A program made the translations under genes and the position numbers. Shown in pieces: positions 9,372 through 17,242 of a DNA stretch of 64,000 nt. This stretch comes from Fodinibius salsisoli (GTDB taxonomy: Bacteria; Bacteroidota; Rhodothermia; Balneolales; Balneolaceae). Location of the stretch: the NCBI RefSeq assembly GCF_026229185.1, contig NZ_JAGGJA010000003.1:1-64000 (forward strand), written 5' to 3'. The notes beneath the pieces were generated by a model. The model saw nothing but the letters and a program-made list of their open reading frames with translations, had not been told where the DNA came from and ran no database searches. The stretch's first letter is position 1. Each line of letters starts with the position of its first letter.

Positions 9372-9395
9372 TAAGGTTACTAACAGCCGGGTACA

Positions 9396-9430
9396 GGTAG
9401 CAAACCCATCCGACGGCTGGGTTTGCCACC
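9396..9430. repeat. Strong hairpin after the propeller remnant
   Basis: GGTAGCAAACCCA pairs with TGGGTTTGCCACC around ATCCGACGGC-type loop sequence. The stem has terminator strength but no T-run. It may be the original 3' end of the lost propeller gene. Confidence 0.5.
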
Positions 9431-9580
9431 GATGGGGAGTTAGGGCAGAATTTGAAATTCGAATGATAAAAGCCACCAAGTTTAGCCGAAGCCGTCGTAC
9501 CGCAAATTCAGCGGCCGGAGGGGAGAATCACCTCAAGTTGCAATTCTTGATATTTCGGTCGAACTAACTATCTTACCCGT

Positions 9581-9759
9581 ATGCTATCAAGACTCTTCCA
9601 CAGACGTTACTTCATCTCGCTCAGCTACTTGCTGGTCGTGGTGATTGGTGTAGTAGCCTGGCAGAACATTGCGCTGGAGATGTCCCCGGACCTGAGCCTG
9701 CCGTCCATAACCGTCAGCTAGGGCTGGGGCAGTACCTCACCGGAAGTGATGGAGCAGGA
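9581..9759 (+). pseudogene. 5' fragment of the RND permease gene with a premature stop
   Basis: Bases 9581-9759 are about 95% identical to 12612-12790, the first 60 codons of the complete RND permease. A C-to-G change turns the Tyr codon into TAG at 9719-9721, and the similarity ends after GGAGCAGGA. The fragment then joins a propeller remnant. It is a direct-repeat scar flanking the AraC/peptide 4 cassette. Confidence 0.85.
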
Positions 9760-10151
9760 TATACCTGAAACGACCGAAATGGATTCCATTTTCACTCACT
9801 TTTTTGATGTATTTGAGCGAATGAGAGGTATAGACAGGATAAGCCTTGATACCTATGTATCGGGGGGCAAGCAATGATGATGGCTACTTATATTTATTAT
9901 TAGGAAAGAAAGTTTTTAAGGATAAATCCAGTAATTTGTGGATACATGAATTTACGGATAAAGGGGAACTCAGCCGAAGGAACCGGTTAGTTTCAGAGGA
10001 GGTAAATCTGGTGCCTATTTTTGATATTGACTTTACCAACCAGCGTATCTTCGGTAACCGAAGAGGCCGAAATAAGAGCATACGGGTTGGGAGAGTAACA
10101 GTTTTATCCATTCCTGTTGTCCCTTTGATTGAACTTCCTGCGCTATCTTAG
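9760..10151 (+). pseudogene. C-terminal fragment of a beta-propeller protein, frameshifted
   Basis: Starting directly at the end of the RND fragment, one frame reads DIPETTEMDSIFTHFFDVF and stops after the G6 run at 9862-9867. The next frame continues ASNDDGYLYLLLGKKVF...LWIHEFTDKGEL, which resembles the last blades of propeller 1 (NGDLYLV...VWIHQFSPKGKL). One base change in the G-run would restore the frame. This is the remains of another propeller gene. Confidence 0.65.
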
Positions 10152-10320
10152 CTTTTTTAGATAGATCTTATAGTCCATATATTTAAAATATAATAACAAA
10201 ATTGTTATTATATACTCTTGCCACATAGAGAGGATAAATAAATATGACTACAAGAGAAAACCTTATTAGCTAAAATTATTCATATATAAGCATAGAAATA
10301 GACATGAGAGGTTGGTAAAA

Positions 10321-10713
10321 ATGAGCAATCAAAATAATATACAGAAGAATTTGGAAGATTATTGTTGTGCTATTGTAAACCCTGATCCTGAATGGCCCCA
10401 CGGGGTACACAGAGCAGTTGAGTGTATACGGGATCATTTGTTTGATCCAAAATTATCGGTTCGCTGGATGAAAAAACAGTGCCACCTGAATGGGAATAAT
10501 TTTTCAGGAAAGTTTAAATACTATGTAGGAATGACCCCTAAACAGTACTGGTTAGATCACCGGATAAAGTTGGCTAAAAAACTGATTAGAGAGGATATTT
10601 CAATTACGATGATTGCACTTGGCTTAGGATTCAACAGTCTTTCCGCATTTACGATGCTTTTTAAAAAATATGAAGGATGCTCTCCAACTGATTATAGGGA
10701 AGAGAAATGTTAA
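10321..10713 (+). CDS. AraC-type DNA-binding regulator (HTH domain only)
   Basis: 130 residues from ATG 10321 (a TTG nine bases earlier is also open). The C-terminal 100 residues form the AraC/XylS double helix-turn-helix: recognition segment VRWMKKQCHLNGNNFSGKFK, then GMTPKQYWLDHRIKLAKKLI, ITMIALGLGFNSLSAFTMLFKKYEGCSPTDYR. There is no sensor domain; a short N-terminal stretch with CC may have a role. It lies just upstream of the peptide 4 cassette and is the only transcription factor in the peptide locus, so it is the likely local regulator (inference). Confidence 0.8.
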   Translation: MSNQNNIQKNLEDYCCAIVNPDPEWPHGVHRAVECIRDHLFDPKLSVRWMKKQCHLNGNNFSGKFKYYVGMTPKQYWLDHRIKLAKKLIREDISITMIALGLGFNSLSAFTMLFKKYEGCSPTDYREEKC

Positions 10714-10815
10714 GAAATAATTTAAGTAAAAGTTTAAGAATTTTTTGAAGCCATAGCCTATAGAATTAATTAGTGTTTTTATAGCTTATTAATTCTAATT
10801 AAACGGAGAAAAGTT

Positions 10816-11067
10816 ATGGTAAAGATAAATGGGTTTAATTTTGATATTAAGTCAATTTTAATAGCAGTTATATGCTCAATATTTAGTTTGGGATTGTTTA
10901 TGCTACCTGAAGCTGAGTTATCAGCTCAAAATTACGAAGTAAATGAAGTTTATAATGTAGAAGAACCATGTGGAGACGATGGAGTTGATGAAATAATCCA
11001 TGGTAAAAGAAAGGGCTTCTTAGGATGCTGGGGTAGTGATTCAACCTGTAAGACAAAGTGTAAATAA
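10816..11067 (+). CDS. Small secreted Cys-containing peptide, NVEALA-like (peptide 4)
   Basis: 83 residues with an N-terminal hydrophobic signal (ILIAVICSIFSLGLFMLP) and a likely signal-peptidase site at LSA-Q near residue 38. The mature part reads NYEVNEVYNVEEPCGDDG and ends CWGSDSTCKTKCK, with four cysteines. It has no GG leader, so it would be exported by Sec rather than by a C39 exporter. The NVE...CG pattern recalls the NVEALA family of Bacteroidales peptides, which also sit next to propeller lipoproteins. A terminator-like hairpin and propeller 5 follow. Confidence 0.65.
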   Translation: MVKINGFNFDIKSILIAVICSIFSLGLFMLPEAELSAQNYEVNEVYNVEEPCGDDGVDEIIHGKRKGFLGCWGSDSTCKTKCK

Positions 11068-11075
11068 TTTTAAAT

Positions 11076-11110
11076 AAAGGTCCTCATGTGATGATGGGGG
11101 CCTTTAAAAT
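11076..11110 (+). terminator. Terminator-like hairpin after peptide 4 gene
   Basis: AAAGGTCC (11076 on) pairs with GGGGCCTTT (ending 11105) with a G-T pair, followed by AAAATAATT. It lies 9 bases after the peptide stop and just before propeller 5 at 11122, as in the other cassettes. Confidence 0.6.
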
Positions 11111-11121
11111 AATTATAAAGG

Positions 11122-12159
11122 ATGAGAATAATTTTATTATTAATCATAGGACTTTCTACTATTCAATCCGGTATCTGTCAAGAACTTGAAGAAGTATATA
11201 GCTATCACGAGAATATCTATACTCCCTCTGCATTTTACGTGCTTGGTGAAGATACTATATTAACGGTCGAACTGGGTAACGGAGACGCGGTTTTAAGTCT
11301 GCATGATATCAAGAATAAGAAAGTGATTGCCACCCGACGTTCAGGCCGGGGACCGGGGGAGCTCTCTCAAAATGGATTGAAATATATTTCTAAGATGGGG
11401 ACAGATTCCATTTGGGTCTGGGATGTAGGACAGCGAAAAGGAATTATTTTTGATAATAAGTTAAACTATGTGGCTGATGTAGTGGCAGAAGATCAGGCAA
11501 TTAGTGCAGCTTTGATACTGACTGATACGACGGTTGTTGCCAAGAAGGCTTTTAATGATGAGTCTGTAGCAGCACTTTATCCTCTTAGAAATAATCGAAT
11601 TGGGAGCAAAGTAATGTCACGGATAAGAATAAATAACTTTGAAAGTCTGAGACCAATTGCGGAGAATCCCTTACTTAATCAGGGACCGATGTTTGCTGAT
11701 CGGGATGCCGTTTATATGGGATTCTATTTTGGTTCTATGGTTCCCATGCTTTCTACAGAGGGAAAAGCAGATACGTTATCCGTTCCTTATGATTTGCCTT
11801 TTCCTGAGGTAGAATACGAGAAGGGATATGCGGCTCCGGATCATGGAAAATACCCGGAAGCTACCTTGGATATAAGTACGGATGACCAACATATTTATAT
11901 TTTATTCTCAGGCAAAAAATTTGATGCAGGACCTTTTCGCCAATTAGCAAATGCAATGACCGGTAAGCTGGCTGAGGAGATTGAAAAATCAGATAATACA
12001 AAAGAAATTTTGGTTATTGATAAGAATTCCAAAAATTTTATAAAAAGTCTTAATCTCCCCGTCATGTCTAAAAGGATATCCGTGCATAATAACAGTTTGT
12101 ATACGTTGTCATACAGGGATAAAAGGTATTCAATCATAAAATATAGGTTGAATATTTAA
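11122..12159 (+). CDS. Secreted 6-bladed beta-propeller protein, BF3164-like (propeller 5)
   Basis: 345 residues. The N-terminus IILLLIIGLSTIQSGICQ is a signal peptide; the GICQ could be a lipobox or a signal-peptidase I site. The family motif RRSGRGPGELSQNGLKYI is near residue 75, followed by WVWDVGQRKGIIFD. It resembles the TolB-like BF3164 group more than propellers 1-4. It follows peptide 4 after a hairpin and is directly adjacent (0 bases) to the MauE-like gene, so the two are probably co-transcribed. Its biochemical role is unknown. Confidence 0.75.
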   Translation: MRIILLLIIGLSTIQSGICQELEEVYSYHENIYTPSAFYVLGEDTILTVELGNGDAVLSLHDIKNKKVIATRRSGRGPGELSQNGLKYISKMGTDSIWVWDVGQRKGIIFDNKLNYVADVVAEDQAISAALILTDTTVVAKKAFNDESVAALYPLRNNRIGSKVMSRIRINNFESLRPIAENPLLNQGPMFADRDAVYMGFYFGSMVPMLSTEGKADTLSVPYDLPFPEVEYEKGYAAPDHGKYPEATLDISTDDQHIYILFSGKKFDAGPFRQLANAMTGKLAEEIEKSDNTKEILVIDKNSKNFIKSLNLPVMSKRISVHNNSLYTLSYRDKRYSIIKYRLNI

Positions 12160-12531
12160 ATGATATATTTAAGAGTAATAGTTGGATGTTATTTTTTGAT
12201 ATCTTCTTTTGCTAATATTTTTACTGAAAATGATCTTATTTTTATACAGAGTTCTTCAGAATCATACCTTCTTTACAAAGTTATACTGACTATTTTAGAA
12301 TTGTTAGTTGTAGGCATGATTTTGATACCTGGTACTAATAAAATTGGAAGTCTTGTAGGCTCTATTTTGACTTTTCCAGGACTAATTATAGCATTGTTAA
12401 ATATTTTAATTTTTACCGAACAGAATTGCCAACTTGGTTATTTATCTGGTAATCCTTTACCTATATTTTTACAAAAGGCAATTTTACTAAGTTTGTTAAT
12501 TTGGCTTTTTAAACTATCAACCAATAAATAA
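12160..12531 (+). CDS. MauE/DoxX-like redox-associated membrane protein
   Basis: 123 residues with four hydrophobic segments: an N-terminal RVIVGCYFLISSFANIF, two central helices, and a C-terminal LLSLLIWLFKL. The pattern, with CQLG in the last loop, fits the MauE/DoxX family linked to disulfide formation in the periplasm. The start codon abuts the stop of propeller 5. MauE-type proteins accompany Cys-rich peptide genes in other Bacteroidota, so it could supply disulfide chemistry for peptide 4 (inference). Confidence 0.65.
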   Translation: MIYLRVIVGCYFLISSFANIFTENDLIFIQSSSESYLLYKVILTILELLVVGMILIPGTNKIGSLVGSILTFPGLIIALLNILIFTEQNCQLGYLSGNPLPIFLQKAILLSLLIWLFKLSTNK

Positions 12532-12611
12532 CAGTATATAATAACTGGTCAACTTAATATTTATCCTTCCTTTATCTTTGACATTTCCCCGTACCCGCCT
12601 ATATTTCCAGT

Positions 12612-15600
12612 ATGTTATCAAGACTTTTCCACAGACGTTACTTCATCTCGCTCAGCTACTTGCTGGTAGTTGTTATTGGTGTAGTAGCCTGGCAGAACAT
12701 TGCACTGGAGATGTCCCCGGACCTGAGCCTGCCGTCCATAACCGTCAGCTACGGCTGGGGTAGTACCTCACCGGAAGTGATGGAGCAGGAAGTGACCCGC
12801 AAGGTGGAGCAGGCCGCCAATCGTCTACGCGATGTGGAACGTATTGAATCAATCTCGCGGGAGGGGCAAGCAACCGTCACCATCACCTTTAACCGTAATG
12901 CCCCGGTGGAATACCGCAAGGTAGAGCTGCAGGAGTATCTTATTTCACTGCAGGAGTCATTGCCCGCCAATGTGCGTCAGCCATCCATCAGCCGCCGGGT
13001 GCCCGAAGAGCTGCAGGATATGCAGACTTTTATCGTCTATTCTGTCAGCGGTGATCGTCCGGTGCGGCAGCTGTTGGAGTATGTCCGCCAAAATATCAAA
13101 CTTCCGTTGTTGGGCCTCGAAGGCGTAGGCGAAGTGGCGATCAACGGTGCACGCGAGCCAGCGCTGACCATAGAGTTTGACACCGACCTGCTGGAGCGCT
13201 ACAATATCAATCCTCGGCAAGTGTTGAGCAGTATCCGGGAGAAGTTGGAGTGGCGCTCCTCGGGCTATGTGGAGTCGTCGGGCCGGCGTATCAGCATGCT
13301 GGTGGAGCCACAATTTTCGGAGATAATAACCATCCGTCAGCTTCGGTTGCCGATACCGGGCAGCCAGCGAACGATCCGTTTGGCCGATGTAGCGGAGGTG
13401 AGCATCCAGGATTTTCCCGCCAAGAGCCTGAAGCGCATCAATGGGAGTCCCGCGCTGAGCGTGGAGTTCGTCAAAGAAAGCGGGGCCGATGCTATTGGAT
13501 TGGCTGAGCGTATTCGCACCGAGATGAATCAGGTATCACAGGTGGTGCCGTCCGATATGACTATCCAGCTGGAGCAGGATGCTACGGAGGAGTTGCGCGA
13601 GCAGTATGGGAACTTGCAGTACCAGGCGGTGCTAAGTTTATTGGCCGTTTTCATTGTACTACTTCTTTTTATCCGGCGGCTGCGTGCGCCCTTTGTTATT
13701 TTGGGCAGTATCCTGTTTTCGTTGCTGATGAGCGTGAGCATCCTCTATTTTGCAGGTTATACCTTGAATATTATAACCCTTGCCGGACTTACGGTCTCGC
13801 TTGGGATGATCATCGACAATGCAGTGGTGGTGTTTGAACAGGTCAATCCGGGCTTGCCGGATGAGCGCGAGGATAGAATCTGCCACGTACAAAAGCAACT
13901 GCCACGTGCACTGGTGCCGGTGCTGGGCAGTACCTTTACCACCGTAGGCATTTTCATTCCGCTGTTCTTTGCCATGGAAGAGTTGCAGCTGTTTTTGGTG
14001 CCGCTTGCCCTGGCGCTTTCTTTTACTTTAATCTCTTCGGTACTCATTGCCCTCAGCTGGATTCCGTATGCTCTCATCTGGCTGGTGCCCGGGAATGAAG
14101 GTCAAGAGTCATCCCAACGGGCACAATTAAAGAATGGCCTTTTCTACAAAACCAGGCGATATCTGTTGTTGCTCTTTAGCTGGAGGCATAAGCTTCGCTG
14201 GCTTTTCTATGTGGGATTAGTTGCTGCTATTGGTCTCCCGCTCTTTGCCATTGAGACGCCTGAATGGGAAGAGGGAACGGCGTGGCCGGAATTTACCCAA
14301 GTCTATTTTGACAATCGCAATGATATCGATCCCTGGGTTGGCGGTATAACCTATCAGTTTTTTAATGAAACCTACTTCGGTAGCCCCTGGGGTGGGGCCG
14401 GAGAGCAACAACGGGTATATGTGACCATTCGAACCCCGCAAGGCACCCCACTGGAAGAGATCGATAAAATGGCCCGGAACTATGAAACCATTGCAAAGCC
14501 CTATGATGAGGCCTTTTCGTTCTATGAAACAACGGTATCAGAATATAGCGGGGCGCGACTAATATTCTATATTAAAAATGAGTATTTAAGCCGATCAGAG
14601 CCCTATATCTTTTATCAGGAAGCGAAGTATCTCGCGTCTAAAATAAATAACTCTGCCATCTCGGTGGGAGGTCTCGGTGACGGTATAAGTACCAGTTTGA
14701 ACAACAGTTCTTCAAGCCATCGTATTTCGCTAACGGGCTACTCGTATGATGAGTTGTTGAGTCTGGCCCGCGATCTGAGGGGTCGTCTCATGCAAAATCG
14801 CCGGGTGCAGGAGGTGGATATCCATGGCACGGGCAACTGGTATAACCGTGAAGATCTGTACCAGTACTACCTGCAGCTGGATGATCAGCAGCTGGCCCTC
14901 AGCGGACTGAATCGGAGGGAGGTCCTTTCGGCCATTTCGCTGGATGTGAACCCCACGAATACATTTGGACAGGTAGAACTGTACGGACAACAGATGTACC
15001 TGATCGGGCGTAATAAAAACCGCCAAAACAGAAGTACAGAGTTGATGCAAGAGAAGCGATTCTCTCCTTTGGATAGCACCTTATTTTCACTGGAGGAGGT
15101 AGCCCGGCTGGGACGCGAGAAAAGTCAGTCGATGATTCGCCGTGAGGATCAATCCTATCAACGTATGGTCAGTGTAGATTTTCTGGGCCCTTACCGGCTG
15201 GGCCGGGAATATGTGGAGAGTGTACTGGAACAGACACCGGTTCCTGTGGGGATGGCTATGGAATTTGGTACCGGCAGTATCTTTGGCTTTGACAGTGATC
15301 AGAATACCCAAAACTTGCTGTTGTTGCTGGGGCTTACAATCCTTAGTGTCTGGATGATCGTATCGGCACTGCTGGAATCCTGGGTTGATCCACTGGTTGT
15401 AATCTTAGCCGTGCCGCTTAGTCTGTTGGGCGTGATGATGGGCACGCTCTACCACGACCTGGCCTTTGACCGGGGCGCCATTGCCGGAACTCTTCTTTGC
15501 GTAGGGGTAGTTGTTAACAATTCGATCTTGTTAATGCATGAAAAAGAATACTGCCGAAAGCTGGCTGTCCATGGGTTGCGAAGCTGGCTGTATGTGTATA

Positions 15601-15791
15601 AACATAAGATGCGAGCGGTCCTCATCACAACGATTACAACTATGGGTGGATTGGCGCCTCTAATCATAATGGATGGGAGTGACTTTTGGCAGACGTTGGC
15701 TACGGTTGTTGTTTGGGGACTTGGGGCCAGTACGCTTCTCATTATCTTGCTGATCGGGAGTTGGGAAGACCGGGGTCTATCAACGGAATAA
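12612..15791 (+). CDS. RND-family efflux permease (AcrB/MmpL type)
   Basis: 1059 residues, full length for the family. TM1 follows the basic start MLSRLFHRRYF; two large periplasmic loops flank a TM2-6 block. The proton-relay Asp region in TM4 reads LGMIIDNAVVVFEQ (about residue 400) and keeps only one of the usual two adjacent Asp. Substrate type cannot be told from sequence. No membrane-fusion or TolC partner gene lies nearby, so it is an orphan permease or uses partners encoded elsewhere. A 179-bp copy of its 5' end lies 3 kb upstream at 9581. Its base composition is closer to the downstream chromosome than to the A/T-rich peptide cassettes. Confidence 0.85.
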   Translation: MLSRLFHRRYFISLSYLLVVVIGVVAWQNIALEMSPDLSLPSITVSYGWGSTSPEVMEQEVTRKVEQAANRLRDVERIESISREGQATVTITFNRNAPVEYRKVELQEYLISLQESLPANVRQPSISRRVPEELQDMQTFIVYSVSGDRPVRQLLEYVRQNIKLPLLGLEGVGEVAINGAREPALTIEFDTDLLERYNINPRQVLSSIREKLEWRSSGYVESSGRRISMLVEPQFSEIITIRQLRLPIPGSQRTIRLADVAEVSIQDFPAKSLKRINGSPALSVEFVKESGADAIGLAERIRTEMNQVSQVVPSDMTIQLEQDATEELREQYGNLQYQAVLSLLAVFIVLLLFIRRLRAPFVILGSILFSLLMSVSILYFAGYTLNIITLAGLTVSLGMIIDNAVVVFEQVNPGLPDEREDRICHVQKQLPRALVPVLGSTFTTVGIFIPLFFAMEELQLFLVPLALALSFTLISSVLIALSWIPYALIWLVPGNEGQESSQRAQLKNGLFYKTRRYLLLLFSWRHKLRWLFYVGLVAAIGLPLFAIETPEWEEGTAWPEFTQVYFDNRNDIDPWVGGITYQFFNETYFGSPWGGAGEQQRVYVTIRTPQGTPLEEIDKMARNYETIAKPYDEAFSFYETTVSEYSGARLIFYIKNEYLSRSEPYIFYQEAKYLASKINNSAISVGGLGDGISTSLNNSSSSHRISLTGYSYDELLSLARDLRGRLMQNRRVQEVDIHGTGNWYNREDLYQYYLQLDDQQLALSGLNRREVLSAISLDVNPTNTFGQVELYGQQMYLIGRNKNRQNRSTELMQEKRFSPLDSTLFSLEEVARLGREKSQSMIRREDQSYQRMVSVDFLGPYRLGREYVESVLEQTPVPVGMAMEFGTGSIFGFDSDQNTQNLLLLLGLTILSVWMIVSALLESWVDPLVVILAVPLSLLGVMMGTLYHDLAFDRGAIAGTLLCVGVVVNNSILLMHEKEYCRKLAVHGLRSWLYVYKHKMRAVLITTITTMGGLAPLIIMDGSDFWQTLATVVVWGLGASTLLIILLIGSWEDRGLSTE

Positions 15792-16245
15792 TAAATTATA
15801 ATCCTAAACCTAGTCCAAGTTGGAAACTTGAACCAGGGGTGCTGTATAACAGTCTTACTATTTAAGAAATTAAGATTGCAACATTATGTTAAAGGGCTTA
15901 CATCCTCCTGGCCTCCTTCAAAGGAGGAAATTCGTGCTGTTTTGAGAGGCAGAAGCTTGCTTTTTAGATATGCAGCTGGAATAATTGGAATTATAAAATA
16001 GTATAACCGGCACCAGTTCCCCCTTACAAAGGGGGTTAGGGGGATTTAGCCAAGTTTTGAGGTTGGCAAGCTTTCATGAAGCATAGGCAAACATCCCCCT
16101 GTTTCTTCAGGCTGTCGCCGGAATTCATTTGCCCCTTCGAAGGGGGAATTTTTCTTCAAAGAGAGAAACGTCTTTATATGATCGCCATACATAAACAGCA
16201 CAACACCATCATTTCCTATCAACATTACGTACAAATACTTTACAT
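15792..16245. repeat. Gene-less stretch with three short GC-rich palindromes
   Basis: Three related hairpins occur: CCTCCTT/AAGGAGG (15912-15927), CCCCCTT/AAGGGGG (16019-16035) and CCCCTT/AAGGGG (16132-16145). Each has a 2-3 base loop. They resemble dispersed REP-type palindromes that are common between Bacteroidota genes. No coding frame here is convincing. Confidence 0.5.
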
Positions 16246-16289
16246 AAAAAAAGCATGGCAAGCTATCATCAGCTGCCATGCTTTTTGTT
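16246..16289 (-). terminator. Rho-independent terminator (fits both strands)
   Basis: AAAAAAAGCATGGCA (16246-16260) pairs with TGCCATGCTTTTTG (from 16274), giving a GC-containing stem flanked by A and T runs. It lies 30 bases beyond the stop of the FKBP gene at 16320 and should end that leftward transcript. Confidence 0.85.
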
Positions 16290-16319
16290 GTAATAGTAAA
16301 ATATATAAGCCTAGCTTAA

Positions 16320-17075
16320 TTACTCGGAAGCAGAGTCAGCAGGATTTACTTCCAGAAGCTCAACCTCAAAGATCAGTAATTCATTAGGACCAATGGGGCC
16401 GCCAGGACGAGGGTTCGGGCCATATCCAAGCTCACCGGGTACCCAGAACTTATATGTAGCTCCTTCTTCCATCAGCTGTACACCTTCGGTCCAGCCGGGA
16501 ATAACCTGGTTGAGTGGAAATTGAGCCGGCTCATCGCGTTCGTAAGAACTATCGAATTCGGTACCATCCAGCAGCGTACCTTTGTAATGAACGCGAACCT
16601 CATCAGTAGAATCAGGAGAAACGCCGGATCCTTCTTCCAGTACTTTATACTGCAGACCTGAATCGGTAACCTGTACGCCTTCATTATTTTTATTTTCAGC
16701 TAAAAACTCTTCGCCTTCTTTTTTGTTGGCTTGTCCTTCTTGTTGTTGTTTCTGCTGGGCCTGTTGACGAGCCTGCATTTGATACGCCTGTACTACCTGC
16801 TGCATTTCAGCATTGGAGAGTTGTGCAGAATCACTTTCACTGAGAGCCGTTTTAAGTCCGCTCGCAAACTTTTCAGCGTTGATATCGGTCATTCCCTGTC
16901 GTTTGAGCGACATAGCGGCAATTTGATAGCCCAGGCTATAGCTTACACTGTCAATATTTGTCTCCAGAGAGACATCCGTTGATACCGAGCCTGAATTAGA
17001 ATTACATGCGGTAAACATGAGTGCCGTTGCGACACAAAATACTGAGAATAGTGTTGTGAACTTGTTTGAAGTCAT
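16320..17075 (-). CDS. FKBP-type peptidyl-prolyl isomerase lipoprotein (FkpA/Mip-like)
   Basis: 251 residues. The N-terminus FSVFCVATALMFTAC is a lipoprotein signal. Residues about 35-130 form the helical dimerisation domain of FkpA/Mip proteins (SYSLGYQIAAMSLKRQG; then a Gln-rich linker). The FKBP domain follows with VHYKGTLLDGTEFDSSYERDEP, FPLNQVIPGWTEGVQLM and YGPNPRPGGPIGPNELLIFEVELLEV cores, so the isomerase should be active. It would assist folding of periplasmic or outer-membrane proteins. It is divergent from the helicase gene and ends at the 16246-16289 terminator. Confidence 0.9.
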   Translation of the reverse strand: MTSNKFTTLFSVFCVATALMFTACNSNSGSVSTDVSLETNIDSVSYSLGYQIAAMSLKRQGMTDINAEKFASGLKTALSESDSAQLSNAEMQQVVQAYQMQARQQAQQKQQQEGQANKKEGEEFLAENKNNEGVQVTDSGLQYKVLEEGSGVSPDSTDEVRVHYKGTLLDGTEFDSSYERDEPAQFPLNQVIPGWTEGVQLMEEGATYKFWVPGELGYGPNPRPGGPIGPNELLIFEVELLEVNPADSASE

Positions 17076-17179
17076 TGTAATGTTTGTATTTAATATTCGT
17101 GATTAAGCCCGGAATTTATCCAAATTTTAGGGCTATAAAAAATTTCTGCCCAAAGTTAAGTGAATTGAATATAAAATCG

Positions 17180-17187
17180 TATCTTTG
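17180..17187 (+). promoter_or_regulatory. Putative Bacteroidota-type -7 box (TATCTTTG)
   Basis: TATCTTTG matches the TAnnTTTG -7 element of Bacteroidota primary sigma promoters. Transcription would begin about 17190-17195, some 50 bases before the TTG start of the helicase gene at 17243. No clean -33 TTG at the ideal distance was found. Confidence 0.45.
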
Positions 17188-17242
17188 GTGTCAAATAAAT
17201 GCTACAGAGTACGTAATTTATAATAAAGCAATAAGGTACCTT

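Noticed and set aside
16076-16387. Rightward open frame of about 100 codons
   Set aside because: It crosses a palindrome, a clear terminator and the antisense 3' end of the FKBP gene; composition is not protein-like.
17084-17242. Upstream extension of the helicase frame with an earlier ATG
   Set aside because: It runs over the divergent promoter region and the TATCTTTG box and adds residues not expected in the family.
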